Shown here piece by piece: positions 46,336 through 58,329 of a stretch of 64,000 bases of DNA. The translations under genes were made by a program, and so were the position numbers. The DNA is from Epiperipatus broadwayi. Taxonomy: Eukaryota > Onychophora > Udeonychophora > Euonychophora > Peripatidae. Each line of letters begins with the position of its first letter. Position 1 is the stretch's first letter. The notes under the pieces are model-generated. The model had not been told where the DNA came from. It did no database searches and was given only the letters and a program-made list of their open reading frames with translations. The stretch spans positions 1 through 64,000 of the forward strand of contig JAQFVV010000277.1 in the NCBI GenBank assembly GCA_028023455.1, read 5' to 3'.

Positions 46336-46796
46336 TAATTAGCCAATGCTATTTTATTTTAAAATATTCCTTCTTATAATTCACCATCTTTCCATCATGC
46401 TATTGTTATAGAACTCAAAAGTTTCTCCTTTGTTTCTTATCTTTGAGAATCGAAGGTGGGAATCAATATTTATATTATTCAGATTATTTTACAAAAGTTA
46501 TATAGTTCTGTTTTAGATTGTTCACAACTTTACTACATTAACTTTGCAGATTTTTAGGATTACTTGTAAAGCCAAAATGTAAGCAGTCATTTATTTATTT
46601 ATAAATTGTATAATATTGTTAAGTGGTTTTGTTAACACCTCGATATTTTTCCACTATATTGTGATCTGGTAAGTAAGGATATTATTATAATCTTTGCAAA
46701 CATTCAGCTTTTGGGATGAAAGGTTAAGCTATTTATTTTTGTAATATGAAATCTGCATCATTGATTCACATTTTTAATTTGCTATAAAATCGACAG

Positions 46797-46826
46797 ACTA
46801 CTCCAACAGATTCCAGTAGTAGATAA
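46797..46826 (+). CDS. Possible terminal coding exon of the unidentified gene
   Basis: After aaaatcgacag the phase-0 reading gives nine codons (TTPTDSSSR) and TAA. The composition fits the protein, and the phase fits the exon at 45449-45609, but the upstream tract is not pyrimidine-rich and no clear poly-A signal follows closely. The gene may instead continue further right. Confidence 0.35.
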   Translation, partial: TTPTDSSSR

Positions 46827-47109
46827 ATTTCAGCACTCAATCACTGCTTCTTTAATAGCTTAGAACTCTAACGTTTTCATTTCCAATCATCATAGTCTTC
46901 ACAATTTTTTAAATGTGTAGAAGTGATCTGTTTTAAAGTTTTGACTTATTATTAATCTCATATTCATTTTTCACACATTGCTTTGAACCACTATATTAGT
47001 ATACACAATTATCTAGTCATTTTTTTAAAATTTTAACTATAATATATGTTTATTAAGTATATAATACATCATTATATATACCATATTATTAATTTTCATT
47101 TCATAGTGA

Positions 47110-47235
47110 AACAATAATGTAAAATAGTCCTAACTAAGTAACCTAGTTGATTAGAATGTCATTTTAAATTCAGTATTTATGAAAGTAAAGATGCCAGGTT
47201 CAATTCTTATGTTAGTACTTGTTATGTTGTAGTAC
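47110..47235 (+). repeat. Decayed tRNA-derived SINE
   Basis: A-box-like aacctagttgattagaat, then B-box-like caggttcaattctt about 60 bases later. Related to the modules at 14.8 and 30.9 kb but more diverged. Confidence 0.45.
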
Positions 47236-47239
47236 GATT

Positions 47240-50200
47240 AATATTAAGAAAAATACATGTGAGACTGTGTGTACTCCAGAAGTTAAAAGTGTTAAATAAT
47301 TACATGTGAAAGTAAACGAGTTGATTTAATTAAAACGAAAATTAGAAATTACAAATCGTTTTTCATATATATATTTTATAAAAAGCAAGGTGTAAAATAA
47401 GATGGAAGATCCGAATAAATAATTAATTAAATGAAGGATTAAAAATGTAAAGAACAATTTAATTAATTAGTTCAGAAATAATCCCAGAATACTTTTGCGA
47501 ATAAAATTGATAAGGAATAAACAATAGAACAAAAAGTAGATACAATCTAGCGGGAAAAAGTCAAGTCAGCGTCAGTCCTGTTTTTCTGAGAGACTTATTT
47601 ATGTGTAGCGTGAATTTCGGAACAGGACCAATGATAGGAGGAGAACCAGATATTCGGGTCTGAAGGTACTAAAGACCGTCCTAGGGTAATTATACAGACT
47701 ATACCTGTCTTATTATTATTTTTGTAAGCCTTACAGGCGCTAGTAAACTACTGATAATCCTGTTTATAAATGCTTGTTAATCTTTATACTAATAAAATCT
47801 TGTATCTGTTAAGTGGGATATCTTAATTTCATGCAAGAGAGTAATAGTTACTTGAATTAGGTGTATTTAATTATTTCTCGTAAGTAACATTAAATCAAGT
47901 ACATCACAGTACTATACCTGAAGAAAAGAGAAAAAGAATATTACAGGCAATGTTGTGCACCATTACTAATGGTTACATGTATTTGAAAAGTTTAAATAAG
48001 CTTTGAATTTTTCTAAAATTATTCCTAGATGCTGGAAGATATAGTCGTACATTTATAAATTTACTGAAGATGGTTTTTTTTTTTGTTTTATTAAATATTT
48101 AAACAGTTATATCATAGTAATCAAATAGCAAAAATTTATTTATTTTTTTCTCATTTCTTGTTCAAACTGCTTAATCAGTGATTTTTTTTCTCACTACTTT
48201 GCACTTAGATCTAATCTTTTTCAGAAATTATCAGCAACACATCTGTTGAAAAAGTTAAAATTATTCTTTAATGTAAATGAGTTTATTTAGAAGTTTATTT
48301 ACTTCTACTCCCTTTAGCTGTTAGATTAAGTATTTTTTAAAGTTTAACTACAGAAAGTTTTTATTAAAGTTATTCAAAATCAAATCCCAACTGAAATAAG
48401 CTATTGTATAAAAAAATTAAAGGATGAACTTCAAGCCATTTAGTCTTATTAATTTGCAGGTATTTTTTTATTTTTTATTTTCAAATGTGTATGAATATAT
48501 CATAATAAATTATTTACTATGTTTATTGCCTTTTTCTAATGTTTGTGTTTGAATATTAAATTTAAAAAAAATGTGTTGACCAACTTTTTATGAAAGAAAT
48601 TGTTTAGTCTTTCTATGCTTTAGCGTTGACTTCCAAGTTGAGACTTTTCAAATGTCACATACTATGATTAAATCCAAAAATCAAGAAGGAAATACTTATT
48701 TTTAATTTTTACTTGCAAATTTGACTATTATGAACAAGTACACAGGTCTAATTTCAGGTGAATGCCTTTCATCAATTCTGGCAAGCCCTGCCATGACTAA
48801 TTATATCAGGATAGGTTTGAATCTTATTAAGCGGATTTCACTTTTTTATTTCAAGGTGTGGAAGTTAAAACACACTGCCATAACTTGAATTATTATTAGC
48901 AAATATAATTATATTCTGGATAGACAGAAATTTTAATCTCAATTTCATTTTTTAAAAACTTTACCATTAATATATATGATATCTCTGCAGCTAATGCTTA
49001 AATAAACCAATAGAATATTAACAATTTGTCACCAAGATGACAGTCATTTTTTTAGGTAACAGATTTTTGACATTCCATTGGCTTATTTAAGCATTGATTG
49101 CAGTGATGTTATTTACATATGATAACTAGTTAACTGTTGTTATGGTTTATGTATATATAGTTAATATTTGACACACAAATAGAAAGTAATCTAGCCTGAT
49201 GTGTGTTTGTGAATACAAATATATAAACTATAAAAGAGAAAAAGAGAAATAGCCTGCATAATTTGAGTTATGCAAATTAATTATATAACTAGAAAATGGG
49301 AGAAATTCATTGAAATAAAACAAGTATTGATTGTTATTTATGGTTATTTAAAACTAAAATGTTTGCTAATAAATGGATTGTTGATTGTGATTTCTTATGA
49401 TTTTATTGTAAATTTATCTAAACAAAAGAAAACATACTACTTAACAGAAACTAAGAAACTCAGATATTAAATATTAACTTTAGTTAAGTTAGGTATAAAA
49501 TATTAGCAGTAATTGTCTTGTTTGAAAAGCCTAATTTAAAGAAATAGAAATTTGTTGCTTGTTTTCTAACGAGGGAGAGGCTTAGAAGTAATTAAAGATA
49601 TTCTTTTCTCTATCTAAGCTCAAGCTTGATATCATTGTTTTATTTTATTTTATTTAAGCATAATTGCTATATTGTTATTGTATGTTTGTTGGAAATGGGG
49701 AAATTATCCTGTTATTTTAATTGCTATTTTTATAAAAAGAAAGGCAAAACCCTCTTCATATTCTTAATTTTTAGTAACCCATTTAGATAATTCTACCCAA
49801 CTATCTATAAAATACCAAGGCACATCTAAATAAAAAAAATGGGTTAATTGATTGAAGAACAGGTTCCTTGCTAATAAAAATCTATGATATATTCTCAGCT
49901 CCCAGAAAGCTTGAAGCTTTTTTATTCTCAATAAATGTTCTGTACAATATGCTTTTGCTAACCTACTTAGATTAATGATTGAAGCTCTTTTGAAGTTGTA
50001 CCCATGTAGCTACTTGATGTAGATCCAAAAAACCCTTTGTCATATTTTTATTTATTGAAAAAATTGATTAACATAAGATTGTCTAATAATGAAGTAGTTA
50101 TATCTATATAGGGGAAGATTGGTGAAATCAGTCATTTCCAGAAACAGAAAACACTCCAAATGATAAGATAAATGGCAGCATGGATTTCTCTACTTAAATT

Positions 50201-50400
50201 TTTTTTTTTTACTTTATATTAATAAAAGCTTGCTGCTTATTTCTAAAAAAAAAGTTGTGTCATAAGAAATTTGCAAAGAAAGGAAGAAATTCATTAGAAT
50301 TAAATCTCGTCAATAAACTAATTTGATTTGAAATAGAAACATAATTCAAAGAAATGAATTGTGAAAATTTACAATCAAGCAGTTGATTTTGGGGGAGCAA
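47240..50400. other. No gene seen; patch of mixed composition at 47530-47700
   Basis: 47530-47700 (agcgggaaaaagtcaagtc, tgaatttcggaacagg, gaccgtcctagggtaat) is GC-richer and followed by AATAAA at about 47790, so it may be a decayed solo LTR. 48735-48880 resembles 54105-54235 (ctttcat.aatt ... tttgaatctta ... ttt.aaggtgtg), a dispersed repeat. The rest is featureless. Confidence 0.35.
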
Positions 50401-50581
50401 TAAATTTTAATGGTCTTTTCTTTTTATAAAACCATCAAAATATCACATTATCACCAATTCATACGCTTACACATGCTATTAATGAGTACCAAACTCCATA
50501 CAGTAGTGCCACCAAGTGCAAGTCTTTGTAATCAATGGATGCAGGAAGGTTTGTGCATAAAATCCCTATCTAGTGCCTACT

Positions 50582-50640
50582 CTCCAACATCTCCAGATTA
50601 GTTTGTAGCTTGTGGCTTTCATCAGTGAGGAACCTTGGAT
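50582..50640 (-). ncRNA. Hammerhead ribozyme copy
   Basis: AUCCAA..UCCUCA, CUGAUGA, AGCcacaaGCU, then CAAAC in place of GAAAC, and AAUC at the cleavage triplet. Outer stem I is largely kept. Core mutated. Confidence 0.5.
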
Positions 50641-50815
50641 TGAGAGCGCTGTACCTAGATCTTATGCTGTACTGAGTTCAGATCTATATGACTGTTGGGT
50701 TGGAAACATTATTGTGTTTTCATTTTGGGCTCCTAGCTTTATAGTTAATCAAGTAGGTAAAAGGCGGCTGCTGAAGGGTTGCATTAGATCATAAGATCTA
50801 GATGCAGTGCTCTCA

Positions 50816-50874
50816 ATCCAAGGCTCCTCACTGATGAAGGCCACAAGCTATAAACTAGTCTGGGGATGTTGGAT
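50816..50874 (+). ncRNA. Hammerhead ribozyme copy, near-intact fold
   Basis: AUCCAA/UUGGAU and UCCUCA/UGGGGA stem I pairs are perfect, CUGAUGA is intact and UAGUC is kept. GAAAC has become UAAAC, so self-cleavage is probably lost. Confidence 0.6.
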
Positions 50875-51894
50875 GAGTAGGCACTAGATAAGATTGGTGG
50901 CACTGTTGTATGAAGAGTTTGGTATTTCTTATATTTTTTGAAGCCAAAACTGAAGGAATTATCCTGATCTATCTACTATGATTAAAGGGAATAAAAGAAG
51001 CTTTAAAAAATAATTATTTTGATTACAGTAAAAAAAATTCTAAAATTTTCTTTAAACAGATTTTTTTTTTTTTAAATGTGTAATTTTATTCTAACCCTTA
51101 AATTTAAGAAAATCTTTTAAAATGATGTGTTAAGTGTTTCTAAGATTAATTTATGTATTATGTTTGATTTATTAAGAATAAATAATTGTCTATTTTTCAT
51201 TATGGGCGAGTTATATTTGTAATAGCTAAGATATATATTAAATATATATATATTAAAATCAGTACAAAACTTCACCAATATTATTTTTTTTGTATGCAAA
51301 ATGTAAACACAATTTAATATTTTCATTCCAAGAATAATTTCCGATGATAATTATAAAGGCTATTTAATGAATTTCGATGTTTACTTAATACACTTCTGGA
51401 TTTTCATCCAATTATATTTGTATCTGAGTCTGTGGTAAAATGTATATGAAATCAAATTAAAGAAACACAATTATTGATTCTCCAAGTAATCCTTGTCATA
51501 ATAAGATAAATTGCAATATTATTAATTTTTTTGAACCATCAATCGAGAACTGTATTCCTTAATCATTAAGATTAGCCTAATATTCATTTTATATTCAGAA
51601 TTAATCAAGTGGTCTAATAGAAATTACAGATATGTAAGCAGTGTGTCTTAGTGAAAAGATAACTGGTTGTGCCATTTTTGAATTAATGGATATGTTATGT
51701 CATAGCATAGTTTAGTTATTCACCACAATAATTTTAAGATGCTAGCATGTCTGGATAAGTATTTATTCTTTAATTAATCAATTTATTGACTATTATTTTA
51801 TTTTCTATTTGTATACATGTAATAAACTCTTATAATATATTATAACACAACAAATATGCAATCACTTTTTTTTAAAAATATATATGTTCTCCGA

Positions 51895-53614
51895 TAACAT
51901 CAACAAATTAAAAAATCCTTCCCCTTTTTCTTTTCGAAAACTTTATTTTTAATATATAATACAATCTTCAATGTTTCAACTGTTTTATATTCTTACAGTC
52001 ATTTTCAAGGATCTGCAACAACAACAAGAAATACATATTTATAAATAAAACCTTAATTACATAAAACTTTTATCTTATATTAATATAAACAGTAACAAAT
52101 ATATTAATTATATATAATTATATTTTACTTACATCTCCCTCCTCTACTTAAATTATTACACTTTTTTTTACATTATATAATTACCAATCTTAAAATTAGG
52201 CAAGAAACTTTTTATATAAATTTAAAACCAACCCTAATTTCAAATTACTTCCCTCTTTTTTAAATCTTATCTTAAAAACCCATCTCAAAACCACATTCCT
52301 AAACTATATCTTTAAATGAATATGAAACAAATATAAACACCTTTTTTTAAAAAAAAAAACTTTAACAATTTACTTAAAAACCACATTCCTAAGCTTTATA
52401 TTTAAATGTATATGAAACAAATATAAACATCTTTTTTTAAAAACTTTAACAATTTACTTAAACCAATGTAGAATACAGAGACGTTGACTCTAGAAAAGTC
52501 CGGTTTTACGAGAAGAGGGATGACCAAGATGGCGTAACATATAGCCACACGTGGAACCAAAGGTTATAACAAATTGTCATGGAACCATTTATTATCTACG
52601 GATAAATTTATGTTGAACCAACCAGAATTGTTCGGAGTAAATAGTGAATTTGAACTGTACAGAAAGAGGAAATAAATGGGACGTAAAAGTGACTCATGAG
52701 AAGAAAACATTTCGGGAGTTTTATTTTGCATTGCCGTGAGTAACCGAAGTTGTATTTCGAGAGACTTTAATTATATGTATATTTCTGAAGTTGTTGCTGT
52801 ATTTTTTCTTATGCACATTTTATTATCTTAAACTTAGACATTTTTTTTTTGTATAATAACACAATGTATAACAAATAAATTGGCTTTAAGAAAGTAAAAC
52901 GGTTTTCGACTCTAAATTAGTCAATTAGGTTTTCGGCTGAGATCGTTAACTTACCAAATACACTGCAACCTATTTAAACATTCCATTTTTAATTATACAT
53001 TTTAAATTATAAATAATGTATAATTAAAAATGGAATATTAAGTAAATTGTTAAAGTTTTTTAAAAAAAGATGTTTATATTTGTTTCATATACATTTAAAT
53101 ATATAGTTTAGGAATATGGTTTTTAAGTAAATTGTTAAAGTTTTTTTTTAAAAAAAGATATTTATATTTGTTTTATATTCATTTAAAGATATAGTTTAGG
53201 AATGTGGTTTTGAGATGGGTTTTTTAGATTAGATTTAAAAAAGGGGGAAGTAATTTGAAATTAGAGTTTGTTTTAAATTTGTATAAAAAGTTTCTTGGAT
53301 GATTTTAAGGTTGGTAATTATATAATGTAAAAGGAAGTGTAATAATATAAGTAGAGGAGGGAGATGTAAGTAAAATATAATTATATATAATTAATATGTC
53401 TGTTACTGTTTATGTTAATATAAGGTAAAATTTTCATGTAATTAAGGTTTTATTTATAAATATGTATTTCTTGTTGTTGCAGATCCTTGAAAATGACTGT
53501 AAGAATATAAAACAGTTGAAACATTGGAGATTGTATTATATATATATGTTCAGTATTAATATAAAAAGTTTTTGAAAAGAAAAAGGACAAGGATTTTTTA
53601 ATTTGTTGATGTTA
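51895..53614. mobile_element. 1.7-kb inverted-repeat element with unique core
   Basis: Arms of about 560 bases (51895-52460 and 53038-53614) pair from taacatcaacaaatt at the ends inward. The outer TA on each side could be a TA target duplication. Each arm holds a duplicated block of about 80 bases (gaaacaaatataaacacct...actttaacaatttactta) and a segment with aagaatataaaacagttgaa, similar to the ends of other retroelements here. The core, 52461-53037, is GC-richer with no ORF. Confidence 0.8.
52461..53037. other. Core of the inverted-repeat element, possibly a nested solo LTR
   Basis: Begins near tgtagaatacagagacgttg and ends near atacactgca, with an AATAAA at about 52875 and no ORF. Composition differs from the arms. 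Target duplication unclear (accaa / accta). Confidence 0.3.
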
Positions 53615-53619
53615 AACTC

Positions 53620-54840
53620 TTATAATTAATTTAATATATGTTTATATGTCTATTCTTTTGATTATATTCTTATCAGCCTCATTTGCACCCAATAGTGATT
53701 ATGATTAGGTGAAAGTGCATAGATCCAGTATTGTTCTCTCAGAGAATTATACAGATGGTGCCTTAATATTAGACTAGATCTTGTTGGGATAATGGCTTCT
53801 AAGCATTGATAGGGAAACATTCACATTTTGGAATTTAGTTGTTCTAGGAATGATGGTACTACCTATTCCTATATATTTTAAGTATATATATTTGTTTTTT
53901 TTACATACATCTGTGAAATTTTTTTATATTAATTTTACAAAATTTATAGTTAATAAACATATACATATTCTTGTCAAGTAGAAACTGAATCAATTATGTA
54001 ATTAGTATATTATAGAACTACATCTTATAATGCATTTAAGCCTCCTTTATTAGATCATTGTTTAATTAGGATATAAAATGTTGTATAATAACCAAGTTTT
54101 GTGGGAATCTCTTTCATGAATTATACCAAATCTCATCATCTTTAATCACAAATTAGAATAAATTTGAATCTTATCTGAACTAAGTAAACTTTGGTTGCTT
54201 TATTTTAAAGTGTGAAAGATGAAAGACACACAATTATTACATATCTTAAATAATTGATTAAGTTTGATTATATGATATATGTATTGAATGTTGTTAGGGG
54301 GTTTTGTATTCTCTACATTAAAATTTACAATAAAAAAATAAGCAATTATAATACTTTTCTATGACAAAAATTTAATCTGTTACCTCTGTTTCACAATATA
54401 TAATAAAAAAAATAAAAATCTAATAAAAAAAAAAAGCTTAAAACTGGGGGGCGGGGGGATTGAAACAAGCATCAAAATAGATGACTCATTCTTTATAGTG
54501 AATTATATGTCTACTTTTGAAATTGTCTCTCCTCATCTTCTTTTTTCTATCTTCATAAAGCCTGTCAATAAACAATTTTTTTATATGCCATTGAGTCCAT
54601 ATTCTCCTGATTATTTTATTGAAAAAAGAATATTTAATATATGGAGTGTGTTTAGGAAAAGGTGGATGCTGTTTTTTTCTCGCAAACTCTCCCATATCAT
54701 TTCTGAATTAAAACATGGTACATAGTGCCATAGTTTAGTTATATCACCACAAAAATTTTGAGGCGATAGTACATCTGGATTATTAATTACAACATAAATA
54801 TAACAATATGTTTAACAATGCACTAACATTAAATTTGGTT
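53620..54840. other. No gene seen
   Basis: AT-rich. 54715-54790 resembles 51690-51760 (catagtttagttat.tcaccaca...attttgagg.gatag.a...tctgga), a dispersed repeat preceding the mariner remnant. A G-run interrupted by C lies at 54447-54460. Confidence 0.35.
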
Positions 54841-54844
54841 TTCA

Positions 54845-55140
54845 GTGGGCAAAACTGCTACTGAAACATTTGAAGAGATTCCAACAATGTATTGCAATGA
54901 AGCAATGAATTGCAGGAAAATTTTTAAGTTGTTTTTAAAATTTTGTAATGGCAAGGAAAGTATTGAAGATGATTGATGAAGATACAAAACGTAATATTTT
55001 TATGTTGTAACTCGTGATCTAAACATATTAACATATTAAAATTTTTGTGGTGACTAATTAAATGATGTCATTACATAACACATGCATTGATTCGAGATAA
55101 TGCTATAGAAAGTTTGAAGAGTGAACCAGTTATTTTTTCA
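54845..55140 (+). pseudogene. Mariner-like transposase N-terminal remnant
   Basis: The frame 54845-54976 reads VGKTATETFEEIPTMY, then NEAMN.RKIFKLFLKF and GKESIEDD before a stop. This is the helix-turn-helix N-terminal domain of mariner transposases (GKTATET.EML...YG.EA.SR..VFEW..RF..GRES.EDD). Later parts are stops. The DD(34)D catalytic domain is absent. Confidence 0.75.
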
Positions 55141-55335
55141 TTGGGACACGCTGTGCATATGATTGAATGAAAATTTCCATCTTCCTTAATGTTATGTCCT
55201 GACTTACTATAGTGCCGGACACCTTGTCTGCCAACTTAACCATTCCCAGACTTACTATTAGGTTGAGATTAAATGCAATTTAATAATTATACTCTTAGCA
55301 ATTTCTAACTAAATGTTACAAATTATATATCATTA

Positions 55336-55596
55336 TCAACCATTATCAATCCACTGCAGGATGAAGGTCTCTCCAAGTTTAATCCATCTTCTCCGATCTT
55401 TAGCTTCTCTTCTCCACATCACCCCTACACGTTTTCTTATTTCATCCATCCATCTTACATGTGGTCTCCTTCTGGGTCTTTTACAATCTCTTGGAATCCA
55501 GTTTAAAATTTCAATTGTCCATCTATTATCATCTCTTCTAGCAATATGTCCAGCCCAACTCCAATCTTTTAATTTTTTCAATGAGGTCAATAACAC
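55336..55596 (-). CDS. RTE LINE ORF part 3: frameshifted C-terminus
   Basis: Begins in the overlap with the RT ORF and reads [19 protein letters not shown], then [17 protein letters not shown] and [26 protein letters not shown] and KRPRRRP..RW are constant features of RTE C-termini. One frameshift separates it from part 2. Same stretch, decayed, at about 13745-13930. Confidence 0.85.
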   Translation of the reverse strand: MLLTSLKKLKDWSWAGHIARRDDNRWTIEILNWIPRDCKRPRRRPHVRWMDEIRKRVGVMWRREAKDRRRWIKLGETFILQWIDNG

Positions 55597-57088
55597 CTGT
55601 TTGTTCTCTTACCCATACATTGCGTTTTCGATCTCTTCTTGTTACTCCCAACATACATCTCTCCATACTTCTTTGAGTGGTCTGAAGTCTCTGTATTGAT
55701 CTTCTATTAAGTGTCCAAGTCTCAGATCCATAAGTAAGAACTGGTAAAACACATTTGTTAAAAACCTTTCTTTTCAAACACATAGGCATATTTCCTTTTA
55801 ATATCAAGTTATTTCTACCAAAAGCACTCCAACCAAGTTTAATTCTATGATTAATTTCCTCTATTATGTTTCCATCTGTATTAATAATCTGACCAAGGTA
55901 TTTGTAACTCTTAACTTCTTCTAATTCATCATAATCAATCTTTATTTTCATATTTTGAGCAAATCGATTAAACATTACTTTAGTCTTTTTAACATTTATC
56001 TTTAGTCCTACTTTCTTACTTTCATCTGATAACTCCTGCAACATTTTCTGCAGCTCGGAAGCATTATTTGCAAAAACAACTACATCATCTGCGAAATCTA
56101 AATGACTTAAATAATCTCCATTTACTTTCACTCCTTTAGTTTCCCATTTTAATCCACAAAATACTTCTTGCAGCACTGCTGTAAAAAGTTTTGGAGATAT
56201 GGAGTCACCTTGTCTTACACCTTTCTCAATGTTGACTTTCCCAGTATCATTATGTAATCTAATTGTTGCTGTTGCATTTTTATAAATATTCTTTAAAATA
56301 TGACAATATCCTGGATCTATACCTTGATGATCCAATGCTTTAATCACTGAAGAAATGTTTATAAAATCAAATGCCTTTTCATAATCTACAAATCCAAAAC
56401 ATAATGACAACTCATATTCATTTGTCCTTTCTATAACTTCTCTCAATTCTTGAATATGATCTACTGTACTAAAACCACTTTTAAATCCAGCTTGTTCTCT
56501 TGGTTGGTGAAAATCCAAGGTTCTCTGTAGACGAGTTGTAATTATCTTGGTAAAAATTTTATATAAAACTGATAAAAGGCTGATAGGTCTGTAATTTCTA
56601 ATATCTTCTTTATCACCTTTTTTAAATATTAATATTATTACTGCATTCTTCCAATCATCCGGTACATCTTTATCATTTAGACATTTGGTATATAACTTTG
56701 CTAATATTTTTTCTGTTTCTTCACCTGCTTCTTTTAATATATCAATTATAATTCCATCATTACCTGGAGCCTTTCCTTTTTTCATACATTTAATTGCATT
56801 TCTCACTTCTTCATTTAAAATTCTGGGCAATTCGGAAGATGTAATAGATATAGGAGGTACTTGTTCTTTATTACTATATAATTCTTGATAAAAATCTTCT
56901 ACCAATTTCATAATGTCATCCCTCTTTTTAGTAATAATTCCATCTTTTTTCCTTATTGCAGATATAAATTTCCTACCAATACCAAAATGTTGTTTTACAT
57001 TCTTAAGACTTTTATTTTCTTCTACAGCTTTTCTTGCTAGTTCACAGTTATACTTTCTTATATCATTTTCAACTCTTTTCCGCACCAT
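55538..57088 (-). CDS. RTE LINE ORF part 2: reverse transcriptase
   Basis: 516 codons. Visible RT blocks in order: [51 protein letters not shown], and the catalytic [12 protein letters not shown], followed by LGLKIN..KTKVM and [10 protein letters not shown]. The Asp of FVDYEKAFD and the FADD pair are intact. The thumb and connection follow ([23 protein letters not shown]). The annotated ATG is only the first Met after the frameshift: the same frame is open 5' of it ([12 protein letters not shown]). It ends in a frameshift before the last domain. Confidence 0.9.
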   Translation of the reverse strand: MVRKRVENDIRKYNCELARKAVEENKSLKNVKQHFGIGRKFISAIRKKDGIITKKRDDIMKLVEDFYQELYSNKEQVPPISITSSELPRILNEEVRNAIKCMKKGKAPGNDGIIIDILKEAGEETEKILAKLYTKCLNDKDVPDDWKNAVIILIFKKGDKEDIRNYRPISLLSVLYKIFTKIITTRLQRTLDFHQPREQAGFKSGFSTVDHIQELREVIERTNEYELSLCFGFVDYEKAFDFINISSVIKALDHQGIDPGYCHILKNIYKNATATIRLHNDTGKVNIEKGVRQGDSISPKLFTAVLQEVFCGLKWETKGVKVNGDYLSHLDFADDVVVFANNASELQKMLQELSDESKKVGLKINVKKTKVMFNRFAQNMKIKIDYDELEEVKSYKYLGQIINTDGNIIEEINHRIKLGWSAFGRNNLILKGNMPMCLKRKVFNKCVLPVLTYGSETWTLNRRSIQRLQTTQRSMERCMLGVTRRDRKRNVWVREQTGVIDLIEKIKRLELGWTYC

Positions 57089-57117
57089 TTTACAAAATTC
57101 GAGATATTCAATTCTTT

Positions 57118-58323
57118 TTAATGAGATCGGATTCTTCCGATCTTCTTCATATTCCTTCTTTTCTTCATAAATTCTCTAGTCTCAGTAGAAATTTTATTAG
57201 TCAATTGCTGCTTTTTTCTACCAGCTATCTTTGTTGCAGTTTTTAAAAGTGTATCAGTTATTTTCATATTAATTTCATTCAAATCTGAATCATGTTCAAA
57301 ATCTACTAATACTTGAAACCGATTTGTAAGTTCTAATTTAAATTCATTAGAATGTTTCTGAAGATTAGGAATATCAACTGTAAATATAGTTTTTCTTAAT
57401 AATTTTTGTCTCTCCAGTTTTACATTAACATGTATCTTACACCGTACTAATCGATGATCACTTCCTGTGTTAAATTTATTAAGAACATTACAATCTTGAA
57501 ATATGTATTTCCTGTTAGTCAAAATATAATCCAATTCTGCTGTACCTTCATTTGGATGCTTCCATGTCCATTTCCTTCTAACATTTTTCTCAAAAAAAGA
57601 ATTCATAATATAAAGTTTTTCCTTCTCTGCAAACTCCACAAGTCTATGTCCTCTCTCATTTCTATTACCATAACCAAAATTACCTACAACACTTTCATCT
57701 TTCATTTGTTTACCAATTCTAGCATTAAAATCTCCCATAACAATTTTAAAATGTTGTTTACTCTGATCAAAAGCCTTTTGTACATCCATATAAAAATCTT
57801 CTACTACTTCATCACTGTGAGAACTTGTTGGGGCATAAACCTGAATTATCTGCATTTGATATCTGCTATTAAGTTGTATAACTAATCTTGCCACTCTGTC
57901 TGATACACCATCAATCTCCACAATATTGTTCTTCCACTTTTTATTTATAATGAATCCTACTCCACTTGTATTTCCAATATTTGTGCCTTTATAATAGAGC
58001 ATATGTCCACTTTTTAAATCAATTGTCTCTTCACCTTTTCTTCTAACTTCATAAAGTCCAATAATATCCCATTTAATATAAGAGAGTTCTTCTTCTAATT
58101 CTTGCAATCTTCCTTCACTTGAAAGTGATCTGCAGTTGTAAGTACTTAAATAAAAAGTCGTCATCAAATGGCAGCCTGGGTCCGCCTCCAGGATATTCTT
58201 AGCACCCTCCGCCTTCGGCCACCAACCGCTGCCTTGGTTGGTGACTTTACAGCATCCTGGGATCAAGGGCCATGCTTTATTTTTGTCTGTCATAATTGTA
58301 TAATTGGGAAAAATCTTTATCAT
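57118..58323 (-). CDS. RTE LINE ORF part 1: apurinic-like endonuclease domain
   Basis: The 401-codon frame contains, after a GC-rich N-terminal segment ([18 protein letters not shown]), the endonuclease start [13 protein letters not shown], the Glu motif [14 protein letters not shown]-like [17 protein letters not shown], and the C-terminal [10 protein letters not shown] motif. These are the nicking residues of the EEP-fold endonuclease that primes reverse transcription at the target. Proteins of this type are often mislabelled craniofacial development protein 2. The frame ends at 57118 with [10 protein letters not shown], where related elements continue straight into the RT linker, so one base is missing or extra here. 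The first ATG may be upstream of the true start; a second Met lies just before the endonuclease ([11 protein letters not shown]). Confidence 0.85.
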   Translation of the reverse strand: MIKIFPNYTIMTDKNKAWPLIPGCCKVTNQGSGWWPKAEGAKNILEADPGCHLMTTFYLSTYNCRSLSSEGRLQELEEELSYIKWDIIGLYEVRRKGEETIDLKSGHMLYYKGTNIGNTSGVGFIINKKWKNNIVEIDGVSDRVARLVIQLNSRYQMQIIQVYAPTSSHSDEVVEDFYMDVQKAFDQSKQHFKIVMGDFNARIGKQMKDESVVGNFGYGNRNERGHRLVEFAEKEKLYIMNSFFEKNVRRKWTWKHPNEGTAELDYILTNRKYIFQDCNVLNKFNTGSDHRLVRCKIHVNVKLERQKLLRKTIFTVDIPNLQKHSNEFKLELTNRFQVLVDFEHDSDLNEINMKITDTLLKTATKIAGRKKQQLTNKISTETREFMKKRRNMKKIGRIRSH

Positions 58324-58329
58324 TTACAC

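Larger units (their letters stand above)
50425..50935. mobile_element. Hammerhead-family repeat, copies 6 and 7, head-to-head
   Basis: A minus-strand unit (50430-50655; ribozyme 50582-50640) faces a plus-strand unit (50655-50935; ribozyme 50816-50874). Both ends carry the cactccatacag / tgtatgaagagttt end motif. The arrangement makes the whole an imperfect palindrome. Confidence 0.8.

Noticed and set aside
55313-55699. 128-codon plus-strand ORF
   Set aside because: Antisense shadow of the RTE LINE C-terminus.
57454-57885. 143-codon plus-strand ORF inside the LINE
   Set aside because: Antisense shadow of the endonuclease reading frame.
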